DNA of 64,000 nt from Daphnia carinata (Eukaryota > Arthropoda > Branchiopoda > Diplostraca > Daphniidae): contig NC_081339.1 of the NCBI RefSeq assembly GCF_022539665.2, positions 3,838,517 through 3,902,516 on the forward strand, in the 5' to 3' direction. Positions 49,481 to 62,280 of the stretch are shown here, piece after piece (position 1 is the stretch's first letter; the number at the start of each line of letters is the position of its first letter). Below the pieces are notes generated by a model. The model had not been told where the DNA came from. It did no database searches and saw nothing but the letters and a program-made list of their open reading frames with translations. The translations under genes and the position numbers were made by a program.

Positions 49481-51387
49481 ATGCCTCCTCCTTTAACTCC
49501 GTGGGAGTTTTGGCGACAGACTTTGAATTCGCCAAAACGTATCTTGGCTCCAATGGTTGATGCCTCCGAACTGCCGTGGCGTTTGCTGAGTCGTAAATAT
49601 GGAACTGAACTTGCCTACACGCCTATGATGAACGCCGGAATTTTCATCCGAGAACCACGCTACCGTCGCGAACACCTTGAATCGTGTGCGGAAGATAGAC
49701 CTCTAATTGCTCAAGTAAGTTTTTACTACAAGTATTATAATACAATAAATGTTGACCTTTACCTTTGTTTAGTTTTGCGCTAATGACACTGAAATCTTCT
49801 TGAAAGCCGCAAAAATGGCAGAACAGCATTGTGACGCCATTGATCTGAATCTTGGTTGCCCGCAGAGCATTGCAAAGAAAGGTAAAAACATTCCCTCGTT
49901 TAGAGTTCGAAAATTGGCTAATCTTCTGTGTCATAAATTATTTTCCAGGACATTATGGTGCCTTCCTGCAAGACGAATGGGATCTGATTAGCAAAATGGG
50001 TATGTTCTAATTGAATCACGCAACAAATCTAACGAATTTCATCTGCAATATTTTCTTCCGTGCAGTGAAATTAATCCATCGTGAGTTAAGCGTACCCATA
50101 ACGTGCAAAGTGCGTGTTTTTGAGGACATTGATAAATCAATCGCTTACGCCAAAATGCTGGAAGAGTCGGGTTGTTACGCGTTGACTGTTCATGGCCGAA
50201 CACGAGAGCAGAAAGGTCCACTCACTGGCTTGGCCAGCTGGAAACATATTCAAGCCGTCAAGTAAGTTAATTCAATATCTCTAGAATTAGGTAACCACCT
50301 AAATGTTCTCTTTGTCTTTGTCATTACCAGAGCTGCCGTTAATATACCCGTAATAGCTAATGGAAATATTCAATACTGGTCGGATGTAGAAAGATGTTTA
50401 GAAAGCACCGGTGCTGACGCCGTCATGATAGCCGAAGGAAACCTGACCAACCCCGCCCTTTTTGCCAATCTTCAACCACTAGTCTGGGATATGGGTAAAG
50501 AATACCTCGATCTCGTTGAACGTTATCCGTGCCCCATGTCCTACGCCCGTGGGCATCTCTTCAAAATTTTCAATCACTGGTATATATTTTGAAATCCAAA
50601 TTCCTAATTAAGTTGCCTGTATTTCATTCGTTCCATACTTCCACAGTTTGACGCTGGAAGAGTGCTTCCACCTTCGCCAAGCCTTAGTAGATGGAACGAA
50701 TCTTGAGGATTTTAAAGCAGTAGTAGTTGAACTGGAAAAACATTTTACACCATATCAGCAAGGACTAAAGCCATGGACACCTCCGGCCGATCATCCGTCT
50801 TCCCGTTTACCTTTCCCGCCCTGGCATTGTCAAGTGAGTCATTCGCATGCGCAGCTGTTATTAACAAGAATTATTGTTATTCTAAATTTTAGCCCTACGT
50901 TAGGCCATCGCCAGAGGAACATAAAAAGAAAATTCAGCTAATTATGGCAGAGGAGGCTAAACGGAAACGCGAGGAAGAAGATAACGGCCAGGAGAAACCT
51001 GAAGGTGTTCTTTCAAAAAACAAGATGAAGAAGCTTGCGAGACTAGCGAGAAATCCTAAGAAACAGGCACGCCTCGCAAGACAGGATCTTGTTATGTGCA
51101 ATCAGTGCTCGAATCTTCCTGTAATCATTAAAGCTTACAGCTACGTAGAAGACATCCTTTCTAAACCTTTTTTTTTTTTTAATTTTTCTGTTTTACAGGG
51201 AGTAAAGTGCGAACACAAACTATGCAGAACTTGTTGCAGAAAGAAGTGCGAAACTGAAACACTGACTTGTGAGGGTCATGCAGGGATGACTGCCAGGCGG
51301 AAGGAAATTCGAAATGATGAACGGAGTGACCTGACGGAAGTGACGAACAGTTCAAATGACGTCAGCAGTGATTCAGTTCCGGTTTGA
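49481..51387 (+). CDS. DUS1L: tRNA-dihydrouridine(16/17) synthase DUS1L
   Basis: Eight exons, 49481-49714, 49773-49881, 49949-49999, 50066-50261, 50331-50579, 50647-50833, 50893-51120 and 51199-51387, are all in phase and give 480 aa, close to animal DUS1L. The FMN-dependent TIM barrel starts with [15 protein letters not shown]. The catalytic cysteine lies in [20 protein letters not shown] (Cys near residue 107). [20 protein letters not shown] and VIANGNIQ provide RNA- and FMN-binding residues. A basic [16 protein letters not shown] stretch and a C-terminal Cys cluster (CNQCSNLP to CRTCCRKKC) follow, as in animal homologues. It reduces uridine in the D loop of tRNA. Its 3' end (AATAAA at 51467-51472) converges on METTL25B, with 131 bp between stop codons. 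Confidence 0.95.
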
Positions 51388-51518
51388 CACACAGCAGAGC
51401 AAAATTTCTTGGAGATAATCGACAGTCAAACAGTGGCAGGAGACAGCCGCACCAACCTTGGTTGATAATAAATAATTGTGTTAATACATCTGCTCTGATA
51501 ATATACAGCCTGTTATAC

Positions 51519-53175
51519 TTATTTACCCTGTTCAGCGAGATATAGGAGTCGATCTAATTGAACAATTGTTTCAATAACAGGGGCCACCATAAGCCTTAAC
51601 GAGTAAAAGATGACGACACGCTGCCATTGTTCCAAACATGACTGGATGTATTGTGACGAAAGATCGCCTTCGTCTAGGACAACGTCCATTTTGTCAACAG
51701 CTATGGCAAGCAAAATGATTACATAAAGAAGTTAAATTAAAAAATTTCGAGCTTTTATGTGTTGTAGTACCTTTGAGAGCATATTCCTCGAATGGCATGA
51801 GATGAGCGTTCTTGACGCCCCGTAATCCTGCCCTTTTAAGGGGAGGCTCTAACTTGAGCAACAACGTCTCCAAAGTAGCTCGGTAGCAATGAACCTATTC
51901 AAAATTTAAAGCATTGGAGTAAGTGGCACATATGATTTGATCTAGAAATACAGAAAAGATAAACGAACTTTTAGTTTGTTTGATTCCAAATCGCTTAAAC
52001 GATCAGAATATGATTCTAGCGCATGACACGCGACTTCCAGAGCTTCGTAACTAACAAACGATGGCTTTAGCTGATTTAGAACAAAGTTACTCATCGGATA
52101 CCCTCTAACCGGAGATTTTCTAGTTGTTTTTTTTCGTGTGCTTTAAACAGGTCGTATAAATTTAACAAATATGAATTGTGCAAATACCGGTCAAGAGACA
52201 TTTTCATGTAGCAGCAACCGATGGCAAGGATGAATTTTATTCCAGGATCAATGGCAAAATTTCGAATGAGTGTGGGTCCTAAATCGCCACACGTGTGCAG
52301 GCCAACCAATCCGCAGGCACTGATTTGGGTGAGTCCATGAGAATTGAGTAATTCCACCAAATTGCTTGTGTTGGGATTCAACGTCAAAGTGATGTGTTTT
52401 GGAGTTGTGATATTTGTAATCCCCAGTTTCACACAAGCTTCTTCTAATTTACCATCTAGCTTGATTGCAGCTGAACCAAATGTCTCTATACACTCCAAAC
52501 ATATTAGGTCAAGCCCATATCCATAACTCAAAAACCTGGATAAATGTCCCACACCAGCTCCAACATCTACCACAGTTTTGCAATTAGTTACTTGGGATAT
52601 TGCTGCACAACACTGACCCATCCTATAAAGTTCATGTTGCTTTTTCGGCTTTACTTGCCTATGGAAAACCTGAGTTAAACTTCCAAGTGCTCCTGTTGGC
52701 TTGCATTCACTGCTAGGGTTGACCCAAACACCACTCTGCTGAGTAGCGTTCTTGAATCCCAGCTCCCTTAAATAACTGATAACTTGTTCTAAACTGGTAA
52801 TTGCTGTCCTCTCCAATGCCAAGCTTTTTGCAGTAGCTTTGAAGGCTAACAAAGATAGTGGAAGAACTAATTGGCTTGTACTAGGGAATCCATCTGGGCA
52901 TAGAATAGATTTGCCCATTTCTTCGAGAGAAAGTAAATCTAGAGTGTGAGCCCATGAGGAAGGTAGTTTAGCCCAATGGTTTTCAGAAAAGAAATCCTAT
53001 AAAAATGAAAACAGATTAACAGACAACACAATAATGGAGTGCACATAAATAATTAAATTCTACTGCTTACAAGTACAAATGAATCTGTCAGCCATTTGTA
53101 GCTGTTCAGAAAAATATGGCAATTTTTTATTTGTTGCTGCAAAGCACGATAGTCACGTCCTAATGTTAAAAGCAT
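51519..53175 (-). CDS. METTL25B: METTL25B (RRNAD1)-like methyltransferase, one frame break
   Basis: Minus-strand exons 53175-53071, 52996-51969, 51894-51771 and 51700-51519 encode about 479 aa once a single base is accounted for. The product has FFSENHWAKLPSSW near the N-terminus and the SAM-binding loop VVDVGAGVGHLSRFLS. It also has GLVGLHTCGDLGPTL, the IGCCYMKMS segment, GYPMSNF and a C-terminal LMVAPVIETIVQLDRLLYL. Together these are characteristic of the METTL25/RRNAD1 family, a putative RNA or protein methyltransferase; length favours METTL25B. In exon 2 the frame breaks at an A8 run (T8 on the plus strand, about 52123-52130): one more A restores the family reading through RGYPMSNF. An assembly indel is likely. 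The 5' part lies in a duplicated segment whose other copy is a pseudogene at 56122-56750. Confidence 0.88.
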
Positions 53176-56121
53176 TATAAAATTCTATTTTGGAATCGTT
53201 ACCAACATCAACAAAAAAAACTTCGCACAAGACAGCTTAGCGGCTTGAGCACATGTCATGTACTGGGAAATACTGAGAACAGCATTTGTAGTCTGCTGCG
53301 CGGAACTCTGCTTTAATAAAACTAAATTTTGCAAAATATCAGATTTTGTGTGCAACTCATTTCTTGTGCATAACAGAAAATGCAAAATATACCTTTCGTA
53401 TACTTAGTCTTCGCAAGCGGTATTTCAACGACGGGATACAAGTAAATTTATCCCATTCATGGATTTCAGAGTTAGCTGATTTGAAAGAATAGGTGGTTTG
53501 GCGCTAGGTGCAATTTCAAACTTGAAACGTCTTAGAAGTGTGGACAGAACTGTCTTGCTCTCAAGCAACGCAAATCTTTGCCCTAGATATGAAAATGTAT
53601 ATGCAATCTTATGATGCTCGGGTAAAACGATAGGAGAAACAATACCGATGCAATTACGAGGTCCAGCACTGAATGGCACGTAAGCGTATGGGTGGCGTCC
53701 GATTGTCTCATCCGGAAAAAATCGTTCTGGATTGAAAACCAAAGGATCAGGAAAATACTTTGGATTTCGATGAGCTGCAAAAACTAAGAATCCCAGAGTA
53801 CACCCAGCTGGTACCAAATATTCGCCTACAAATGAGTATAATATTATAGTTATGGAAGCACTGAACAATTACCAAATTTACCAAGCTGAATGTCTTCTAC
53901 AACTGTTCTTTCAAACCCTGGAACACTAGGATATATTCGCAATGTTTCCTTAATACAGCATTCAAAATATTTCAAATTAGAAATATCTTCTTGTTTGAAA
54001 TCTCTTTCCGAATCTCCGAATGTGCTTTGAAGTTCATTCCACACCTTCTCCTATAAGCAGAACTTTACAATAACAACTTACATGCATACAAACAAAAATT
54101 GGCACTTGGTAATCCGGATTAGCTGCCATGGAGTACAAAAACCATCCGAGCAGGGATGATGTTGTGTCGTGCCCCTACGATCGACAAACATGTAACAAAT
54201 AACCAAAGCATTACGCGACGATTGGAATACCTCAAACATAAAGGTATCAATTTCATTCCGAATATCTTGCGAAGAAAGGACCTTGCCATCATTTGAAGCT
54301 CTTAGTAACAAATCCAGAAGCGGCAACCGATTTTCTATTTGTTTCCGACGTTAATGTTAAATGGAATTAAGTTAGTAAATAATTTTGTTTTGCCTACTGA
54401 TTCCAGTTTCCACTTGGTCGCTTTCGTTATTGATTTTCTGGTTTAAGATTTCTCGCCTGTTGTGGATCACCTGGCAAAAGTAAAAAGAAAAATTGATACA
54501 CGAAACATTCCGTAATGCCTTCAACCTACGTTCTCAGTGAATCCGTGAAGAGTTTTCAGCAGTTGATCGTGTTCCTTGCCTAAAGCCGTAAATGAGAAAA
54601 TGGTCGGATTCCTCATGAAGGGATTTTGGAATTGTTCTACCAATAAATGCCCAATTCTAGAAAACGCAGGAAAATAATTAAATTAAAACATACAATCATG
54701 TGCTTGACTTGTGATCTACTTTTACCTATAAATTGCATTGACGTAATCAGAATCTTCCGTCTGCGCATTTATTTTTGTCCCCATTGCAGCTTCTAATAAG
54801 TGAACTCTTATTAATCAATGGGATCTAACACTAATGTCAAATACAGCCGCCTACCACAAATAATATCCAGAGAACATTTAGTGAGATACGGGTAGACGTC
54901 TATTTCCGCTTTTCTTTCCGCAAAAGACGCGCACACATCATCTAGAATTCCGCAGAGAATGCGGCTCTGTTCATTAAAAACTTCGATGAAGCTATTCAAA
55001 ATAGAAAAATGAAATGCTGGCGTCAACATTTTGCGTCGTGATCTCCACAAATCCCCTTTAAAAAATTCAATCACAATTAATAATCCGTAATTTTCGGAGG
55101 AAGCAACAACTTTTGATTTACCGGAACTAATGAGAAGTCCTTGTCCTAGCCAAGGTACTAGTTGGTCGTACGACAAACCTTTGTCGATCGTCTTTTGACT
55201 ACTTAAAATAATCTACAAGAAAACATGATAACATTAATAATGGCTTCTACAGATGCTGATAACGCGAACAATCAAGCTCGGCAGAATACAAACGAAATAA
55301 GAGCTACGGGTGTGATTGCACAAAACAAATACTGAAGGAAGTAATAACACCACGGGATTTTTGCCATGCGTGCGTAGTTAGTTATTATCTATCGAAACAT
55401 TGTAATAAATAAAAAACACTTACTTCCATAATTTCTGGCGATGAAACAGGGACGTAGCAGTGTGTACCAATAAAAAATCGATATATTCCTCCGAACTTTT
55501 GTGGCCATTTCTCTTGCAAGATGCACAATAAATCTACGTGCAGAAATGTCAATAGTTCCTTGATATTCATCTACTTTTTCTTTAATTACCGATGTTGTGT
55601 ACACGTAACATCGCACCATTTTATGACGTTCAATTACATACCTTCGAGTCCTCCAGCTATTTCGAAAGCATTTCCAATAAATGGAAAGTTTTTGGGTCCC
55701 GGAATGCGATTGACAGCTATGTGAAAAGGTGAAATACGAACATATACCCACCACCCAGTACAGATGAGAATTACAAGCAATCCTATAAAAGAAACGACGA
55801 CAGCTAAGTGGAACAAGAACATTGCACACCGAAGGTTGGCTACGTACTAACCTGCTGCTGAGTTATCTTGCCATTGACACTACCGCTCGAGGCGTTCACG
55901 GCCGAATGCAGCACTGAGCCAGGAGGTATAACGAAATTATATGCGATGGATTTATGCTTCTTGCAAAACTAACATAATGGCCCACGCCAACTCGAACTCC
56001 CTTTGGCTGCACTTTGAACAATGATAAAAAAACACAGGCAAAATCCGAAATTGTGAAGAAACTGCTCGCACTAACCTGAAGCAAGGTAACTACTGAATTA
56101 TAAATTGTAAAACATACAAGC
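52552..56121. repeat. 3.57-kb segmental duplication, unit 1
   Basis: It contains the 5' part of METTL25B and all of CYP4 copy 1 plus upstream sequence. It matches 56122 to about 59691 at a constant offset of roughly 3,545-3,575 bp through coding, intron and flanking sequence. The left breakpoint lies inside METTL25B exon 2, at the VGAG codons of the SAM-binding loop. Confidence 0.85.
53425..55822 (-). CDS. Cytochrome P450 family 4, copy 1
   Basis: Twelve minus-strand exons: 55822-55642, 55533-55424, 55212-55122, 55055-54855, 54792-54726, 54656-54530, 54470-54398, 54334-54231, 54174-54106, 54050-53873, 53825-53646 and 53582-53425. All phases agree and give 512 aa. An N-terminal membrane anchor and PPGP-like hinge ([13 protein letters not shown]) come first. 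Then follow the C-helix WRSRRK, CYP4-type ECAMG-like [12 protein letters not shown]-helix GHDTTSS (about 319-325), K-helix KETLR, PERF (FNPERFFPD) and heme loop [13 protein letters not shown] with the ligand Cys. An intron splits the heme loop right after NCIG. An intact ER monooxygenase; CYP4 enzymes typically oxidise fatty acids, hormones or xenobiotics, and the substrate here is unknown. Closest relative is copy 2, by tandem duplication. Confidence 0.94.
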
Positions 56122-56750
56122 CCAGTTCCTACATTTGTAACATTTTTACACTTGGTGACTTGTGAAATTGTTGCATAACACTGACCCATCCTATGTAATT
56201 CATGTTACTTTTTCGGCTGTATTTGCCTATGGAAAACCTGAGTTTAACTTCCAAATGCTCCTGTTGGCTTGCACTCACTGCTATGGTTGACCCAAACACT
56301 GGTCTGATGGGTAGCATTCTTGAATTCCAGCTCACTCAAATAAATGGTAATTTGTTCTAAACTGGTAATGGTTGTCCTCCCCAACACCAGACTTCTTGCA
56401 GCAGCTTTGGAGGCTAACAAAGATAGTGGGAGAAGAACTAATTGGCTCATGGTAGATTGTCCATTTGGACATAGCAGATTTGCCATTTTTTTGAGGGACA
56501 GTAAATCTAGAGTGTGGGCCCACATGGTAGGTAGCTTAGCTCAATGGTTTTCAGGAAAAAAAAATCCTATGAAAGTGAAAAACATGTAAACAGACAATGA
56601 CACAATAAAGGGGTGACATTATAATTAAATTCAACTGCTTACAAGAATGAAAGAATATGCCAGCCATTTGTAGCTGTTAAAAAAATATATAGCAATTTTT
56701 TATTTGTTGCTGCAAAGCATGAAAGATCCTAATTTTAAAAGCATTACAAA
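56122..56750 (-). pseudogene. Truncated METTL25B pseudogene
   Basis: This is a minus-strand copy of METTL25B exon 1 and the first third of exon 2. Exon 1 has lost bases relative to the functional gene and stops early (AACAAATAA near 56703). The exon-2 part still reads WAHTLDLLSL and SLLASKAAARSLVLG, then hits a stop after KPTGAFGS. It resumes as MGQCYATISQVTKC and ends in VGTGL. Homology to METTL25B stops abruptly at about 56122, the duplication breakpoint. It cannot encode a methyltransferase. Confidence 0.88.
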
Positions 56751-56968
56751 ATTCTAGTTTGAATTCGTTACCAAATCAACAGAAAAACGTCGCACAAGCT
56801 TACGGCTTGAGTACATGTCCTGTTCTGGGTAATTGCCAATAATTGTAGTCTGCTGTGCGGAGCCCTCTCTTAATAAAACTAAATTACGCAAAATATCAGA
56901 TTTCGTGTGTGCATAACAGAACAATGCAAAACATACCTTTGGTATACTTAGTCTTCGCAAGCGGTATT

Positions 56969-59393
56969 TCAACGACGGGATACAAGTAAATTTATCCCAT
57001 TCATGGATTTCAGAATTAGATTATCTGAAAGAATAGGTTGCTTGGCGTTAGGTGCAATTTCAAATTTGAAACGTCTTAGAAGTGTGGACAGAACCGTCTT
57101 GCTCTCTAGCAACGCAAATCTTTGCCCTAGATATGAAAATGTATATTAAATTTCATTACGCTCAGGTAAATAATCAAATGGAAGAACAATACCGATGCAA
57201 TTACGAGGTCCAGCACTGAATGGCACGTAGGCGTATGGATGTCGTCCGATTGCCTCATCCGGAAAAAAACGTTCTGGGTTGAAAACCAAAGGATCGGGAA
57301 AGAATTTCGGATTTCGATGAGCTGCGTAAACTAACAATCCCAGAGTGCATCCCGCCGGTACCAAATATTCGCCTATAAATAAACATAATACCATAGTTAC
57401 GGAAGTGCTGAACATTTACCAAATTTACCAAGCTGAATGTCTTCTACAACTGTTCTTTCAACCCCTGGAACACTAGGATATATTCGCAATGTTTCCTTGA
57501 TGCAACATTCTAAGTATTTCAGGTTAGAAATATCTTGTTGTTTGAAATATCTTTCCGAATCTCCGAATGTGCTTTGAAGTTCATTCCAAACCTTCTTCTA
57601 TAAGTAGAATTTTACAGTAACAATTTACATGCAATAAAACAAAAATTGGTACTTGACAATCCGGGTTGGCTGCCATGGAATACAAAAACCATCCTAACAG
57701 GGAAGCAGTGGTGTCATGCCCCTATGATTTCGGCAAACATGTTACAGATAACCTATTCGTCACATTCCATTAGGATTGGAATACCTCAACCATAAAGGTA
57801 TCAATTTCATTTCGAATATCCTGCGAAGAAAGGACCTCCCCATTATTCGAAGCCTTCAGTAACAAATCGAGAAGCGGCAATCGATTTTCTATATGTTTCG
57901 GACGTATGAATGTCAAATGGGGTTTAATTATTTAATTATTTTGTTTTGCATACTAATTCCTGTTTCCGTATGGTCGATTTCGTCATTGATTTTCTGGCTT
58001 AAGACTTCTCGCCTGTTGTGGATCACCTGGCAGAAGTAAAAAAAAAAATGGTAGGCTACAAGAAACATTACGTAATGCCTCTAACGTACGCTCTCCGTGA
58101 ATCCGTGAAGAGTTTTCAGCAGTCGCTCATGTTCTTTTCCTAAAGCCGTAAATGAGAAAATGGTCGGATTCCTCATGAAGGGATTTTGAAATCGTTCTAC
58201 CAATAAACGCCCAATCCTAGAATACGTAGGAAAATAATTAATGGAAACATAAAATCACTTGCTTGATTTGTGGTCAGTTACCTATAAACTGCATTGACAT
58301 AATCAGAATCTTCTGTCTGTGCATTGATTCTTGTCCCCATTGTAGTTTCTAATAAATTAACTCTTATTTACCAAAAGTTAGATGAATGCCAAATACAGCC
58401 GCCTACCACAAATAATATCCAGAGAACATTTAGTGAGAAACGGGTAGACGTCTATTTCCGCTTTTCCTTCCGCAAAAGACGCGCACACATCATCTAGAAT
58501 TCCGCAGAGAATGCGGCTCTGTTCATTAAAAACTTCGATGAAGCTATTCAAAATAGAAAAATGAAATGCTGGCGTCAACATCTTTCGTCGCGATCTCCAC
58601 AAATCCCCTTTCAAAAACACAGTGACAATTAATAACCTGCAAATTTTGGGAAAACAACTGCATATTGATTTACCGGAATTAATGAGAAGTCCTTGTCCTA
58701 GCCATGGTACTAGTTGGTCATACGACGAACCTTTGTCGATCGTCTTTTGACTACTTAAAATAATCTAGAAGACAACATGATGACATTAGGTTATGGCTTC
58801 AACAGAGGCTGGTAACGCGAGTAATCGAGCTCGGCAGGATACAAACGGAATAAGAGCTTAGGGTATGATTGTACAAAACAAATATTGATGAAAGCAATAA
58901 CATCGCGGGGTTAATGCCGTGCGTGCGTAGTTAGTTATTATCTATCGAAACATTGTAATAATCAAAAACACTTACTTCCATCATTTCTGGCGATGAAACA
59001 GTGACGTAGCAGTGTGTACCAACAAAAAATCGATATATTCCTCCGAACTGTTGTGGCCATTTCTCTTGCAAGATGTACAAAATATCTACGTGCAGAAATG
59101 TCACTAGTTATCTAGATATTCATCTACTTTTTCTTTAATTGCTGATGTCATGTAACTGAACGTTTAACATTACACCCAATATCGAAGCACTTTATGACGT
59201 TAAATTACATACCTTGGAGCCCACCAGCTATATCTAAAGTATTTCCAATGAATGGTAAGCTTTTAGGTCCTGGTATCCGATTGACAGCTATGTGAAAAGG
59301 TGAAATACGAACGTACACCCACCACCCAATACAGGTTAGAAGCAGGAGCAACCCTATAAAAGAAAAGACGAGAAGTAAGTTGAACAAGAACAT
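56969..59393 (-). CDS. Cytochrome P450 family 4, copy 2
   Basis: It has the same twelve-exon structure as copy 1, from ATG at 59393 to TGA at 56971-56969; the first exon is 59393-59213. I followed every splice junction and found each in frame. Key motifs are present: [58 protein letters not shown] and [13 protein letters not shown]. Differences from copy 1 are scattered substitutions without frameshifts, so it looks functional and under constraint. It is an ER-anchored monooxygenase, substrate unknown. It arose with copy 1 in the 3.57-kb tandem duplication. Confidence 0.93.
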
Positions 59394-59862
59394 TCTTTCC
59401 CGACAGTTTGTTAGGCACTAACCTGTTGCTAAGTTATCTTGCCATTGACACTACCGCTTGAGGCGTTGACGGCAGACTGCAACACTAATCCGGGAAGTAT
59501 AACGAAACTATTTGCGATGGACTTATGTTTCTTGCGAAACTAACAATAATGATCCACGTCAACTCAAATTTCATCAAGCTGCGCTTTGAACCACGGCCAA
59601 AACACGGCCAAAATTATAAGTTGTGAAGAAATTACTCCCTAAAGCAAAGTAACTACTTTATTATAAAACTGCAAAACATAAACTTACCGAGGACGAATTG
59701 TAAAATAGGCGGTGATACATTATAACCTTAGGAATATGCTGTTTTGTATAGAACTAGACTCGGAAATCTTTATTCCCAAGTAAAAAAACTTTTCGGCAAT
59801 TGCCATACCTTTATTCTACTTTTAAGCTTTACTTTGGAAGCTAATTTCTTCAGTAGATCCCT

Positions 59863-62280
59863 TCAACGACGAGATACAATTAAATTCATTCCAGTTAAAG
59901 ATTTCAAAATAAGCTGATTTGAAGGATCTGGTGGCTTTGCACTACACATTTCAAATTTGAAGCGTCGAAGAAGAGTTGACAGGACAACTTTCCCTTCCAG
60001 CATTGCGAACCGTTGTCCTTGGTAAGTATATAATAGTAGACACTATGCCAATTGAAAATCAATTTAAAAACACTAAAAATACCAATACAATTGCGAGGTC
60101 CAGCACTGAACGGAACGTAGGCGTAAGGATGTCGACCAATTGCCTCATCCGGATAAAATCTTTCCGGTCTGAAAACTAGAGGATCCGGAAACACTTTTGG
60201 ATTACGATGTGTGGCAAACGCAAAACATCCCAACGTGCATCCGGCAGGAATTGTATACTTCCCTATTAGTTATCAACCCAATTGATCAATATGACAAAAC
60301 ACTTAAAATAAGAGCAATCTTTACCGATTTGAATATCTTCACGAGCATCTCTTTCAAAAGCAGGAACGCTAGGATAAAGTCTCAATGTTTCCTTGATGCA
60401 ACATTCAAGATACTTTAAGTTTGGGATATCATCATGAGTGCAATCCCTTTCCGATTCCCCAAACACACTGTTCAGCTCCGTACAAGCTCTCTCCTATTTA
60501 CAATAAAAGTAAATGAAAATAAACATTTGTCTAATGTAAAGCTTGAACAGCAAATTATACCGCGTACAATAACAAAGCTTTACCTGGCATTTGGGATTGG
60601 CTGCTATGCAATACAGAAACCAACCCATCATTGAAGTCGTGGTGTCATGTCCCTTGAAAAAAACAATTTTATAGAATGATTGTTTCGCACAATTGAAGTA
60701 TAACTACTAAAAAAAAACCTCGAACATGAAAGTATCAATTTCATTCCTTATATCTTGGTCTGACAAAGTCCCTCCGTCATCCGACGCCCTAAGCAACAAA
60801 TCGAGAAGCGGCAACCTATTCCCTGTAAAACAGCGTACAACAAATTTCAGTGCTAGTATTTCCAATAACCTTCATTTCTGCATACTAATCCCAGTTCCAC
60901 TTTCTTCTGCCACGTATTCTTTCTCAGCTAAAGCTCGTCGCCTCTCTCGAATCACCTAATGTAGAAAATATGAATAAACCTCAATTCAACGGACAGCAAA
61001 AAAACTTACATCCTCCGTAAAACCATGAAGAGTCTTCAACAATCGATTGTGTTCTCTTCCCAATGCTGACAGTGAAAAAATCCATGGATTTCCCATCCAC
61101 GGCTGTAGCACCTTCTCCATTATCACTTGTCCAATCCTGTTAACGAAAAATAGCAAGGACCGGCCATCTCCTCGAAAACTTTAATATTTTCACCTGCGTA
61201 CCGCCCTAACATAATCCGAATCCTGGGTTTGGGCGTTGATCCTTGTACCCATCGAAGCCTCTATTCCACAATTCCAAAGACCAACAATAATAAAAGGTTA
61301 TGTAGAGAATGATACACATTATCCCACCACATATTATATCCAGAGAGCATTTCGTAATATACGGATAGACATCCATCTCTCCTCTTCCTCCAGGAAACGA
61401 TTCACACATTTCTCCAAAAATTCCAGAAAGAATACGACTTTGCTCATTGAAAACTTCAAAATAGTTCTTCAAAATACTAAAGTGAAAGGCTGGTGTCAAC
61501 AGCTTTCTCCGCGATCTCCACAGATCTCCTAACGAATTCGAAATAGAAGAAAAACAGTGATTTGAAAAAAGGACTTGAAAAAACGATATATATAAGCTAT
61601 CTCACCAGAGCTTATTAGAAGTCCTTGTCCTAACCACGGAAGTATTGTGTCATACGAAACTCCCTTATCGATGACCTTGTGACTGCTTAATATAGCCTGG
61701 AGAAAGAAAAAACCGTTACTGATAATGGCCTTGCCTACAGCACTTTAGCGAGCCAAAAAACTACAGAAGAGGTCCTATTCCAAACCAGTTGCGTAAACAA
61801 GCAAACGTGATAAACGGCTTTCGTCTCTCCAATAAATTGATGAAAATTATATTTTTAATTCGATATAGGATTCGAAACGTTAAAACATTAACCTCCAACA
61901 AATCAGGTGAAGAAATACCAACGTAACAGTGCGAGCCAAGGAATACTCTGTAAATTTCTCCGTATCTCTCCGTCCACGTTTCCTGGAACGTTTGGAGAAC
62001 ATCTACACAAATAAAATCAATCACAGTTTGACAATGATTGCCATTGCTGTTCCGTTTCTCCACAATAAACTTTGTAACACTTAAAGCACTACTTACGATC
62101 TAGTCCTCCGACGAACTCCAAAGTGTTACCCAATAATGGCAAATAGAACCTGGGACCAGGAATCCTGCTAACTGTCACATGAAATGGTGAAATGCGTATA
62201 TAAATCCACCATCCTAGTAAGGCCAGAAGGAGGATCAATCCCACAGCGCAGACCGTCGCACATAATGCATAAACCAACAT
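59863..62280 (-). CDS. Cytochrome P450 family 4, copy 3
   Basis: Twelve minus-strand exons with the same intron positions run from ATG at 62280 to TGA at 59865-59863 (first exon 62280-62097). The N-terminal anchor is [19 protein letters not shown], then [16 protein letters not shown]. Motifs include [49 protein letters not shown] and [10 protein letters not shown], with the heme-loop intron before GQRF. It ends LIVSRR, as copies 1 and 2 end LLVSRR. It is clearly more diverged in both exons and introns, so it predates the 3.57-kb duplication. The frame is open for some 220 bases upstream of the chosen start, but the ATG at 62280 best matches the N-termini of the other copies. Confidence 0.93.

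Larger units (their letters stand above)
56122..59691. repeat. 3.57-kb segmental duplication, unit 2
   Basis: It matches 52552-56121 in order and orientation, carrying the METTL25B pseudogene and CYP4 copy 2. The sequence upstream of the CYP start (TTATCTTGCCATTGACACTA in both) is also shared, so the repeat ends only near 59691, where the third, more diverged CYP region begins. Confidence 0.82.

Noticed and set aside
53583-53645. In-frame extension of the CYP copy 1 heme region (read-through from NCIG to QRF)
   Set aside because: The 63 bases have GT and AG borders, match the intron in copies 2 and 3, and would disrupt the heme loop; it is an intron without a stop codon.
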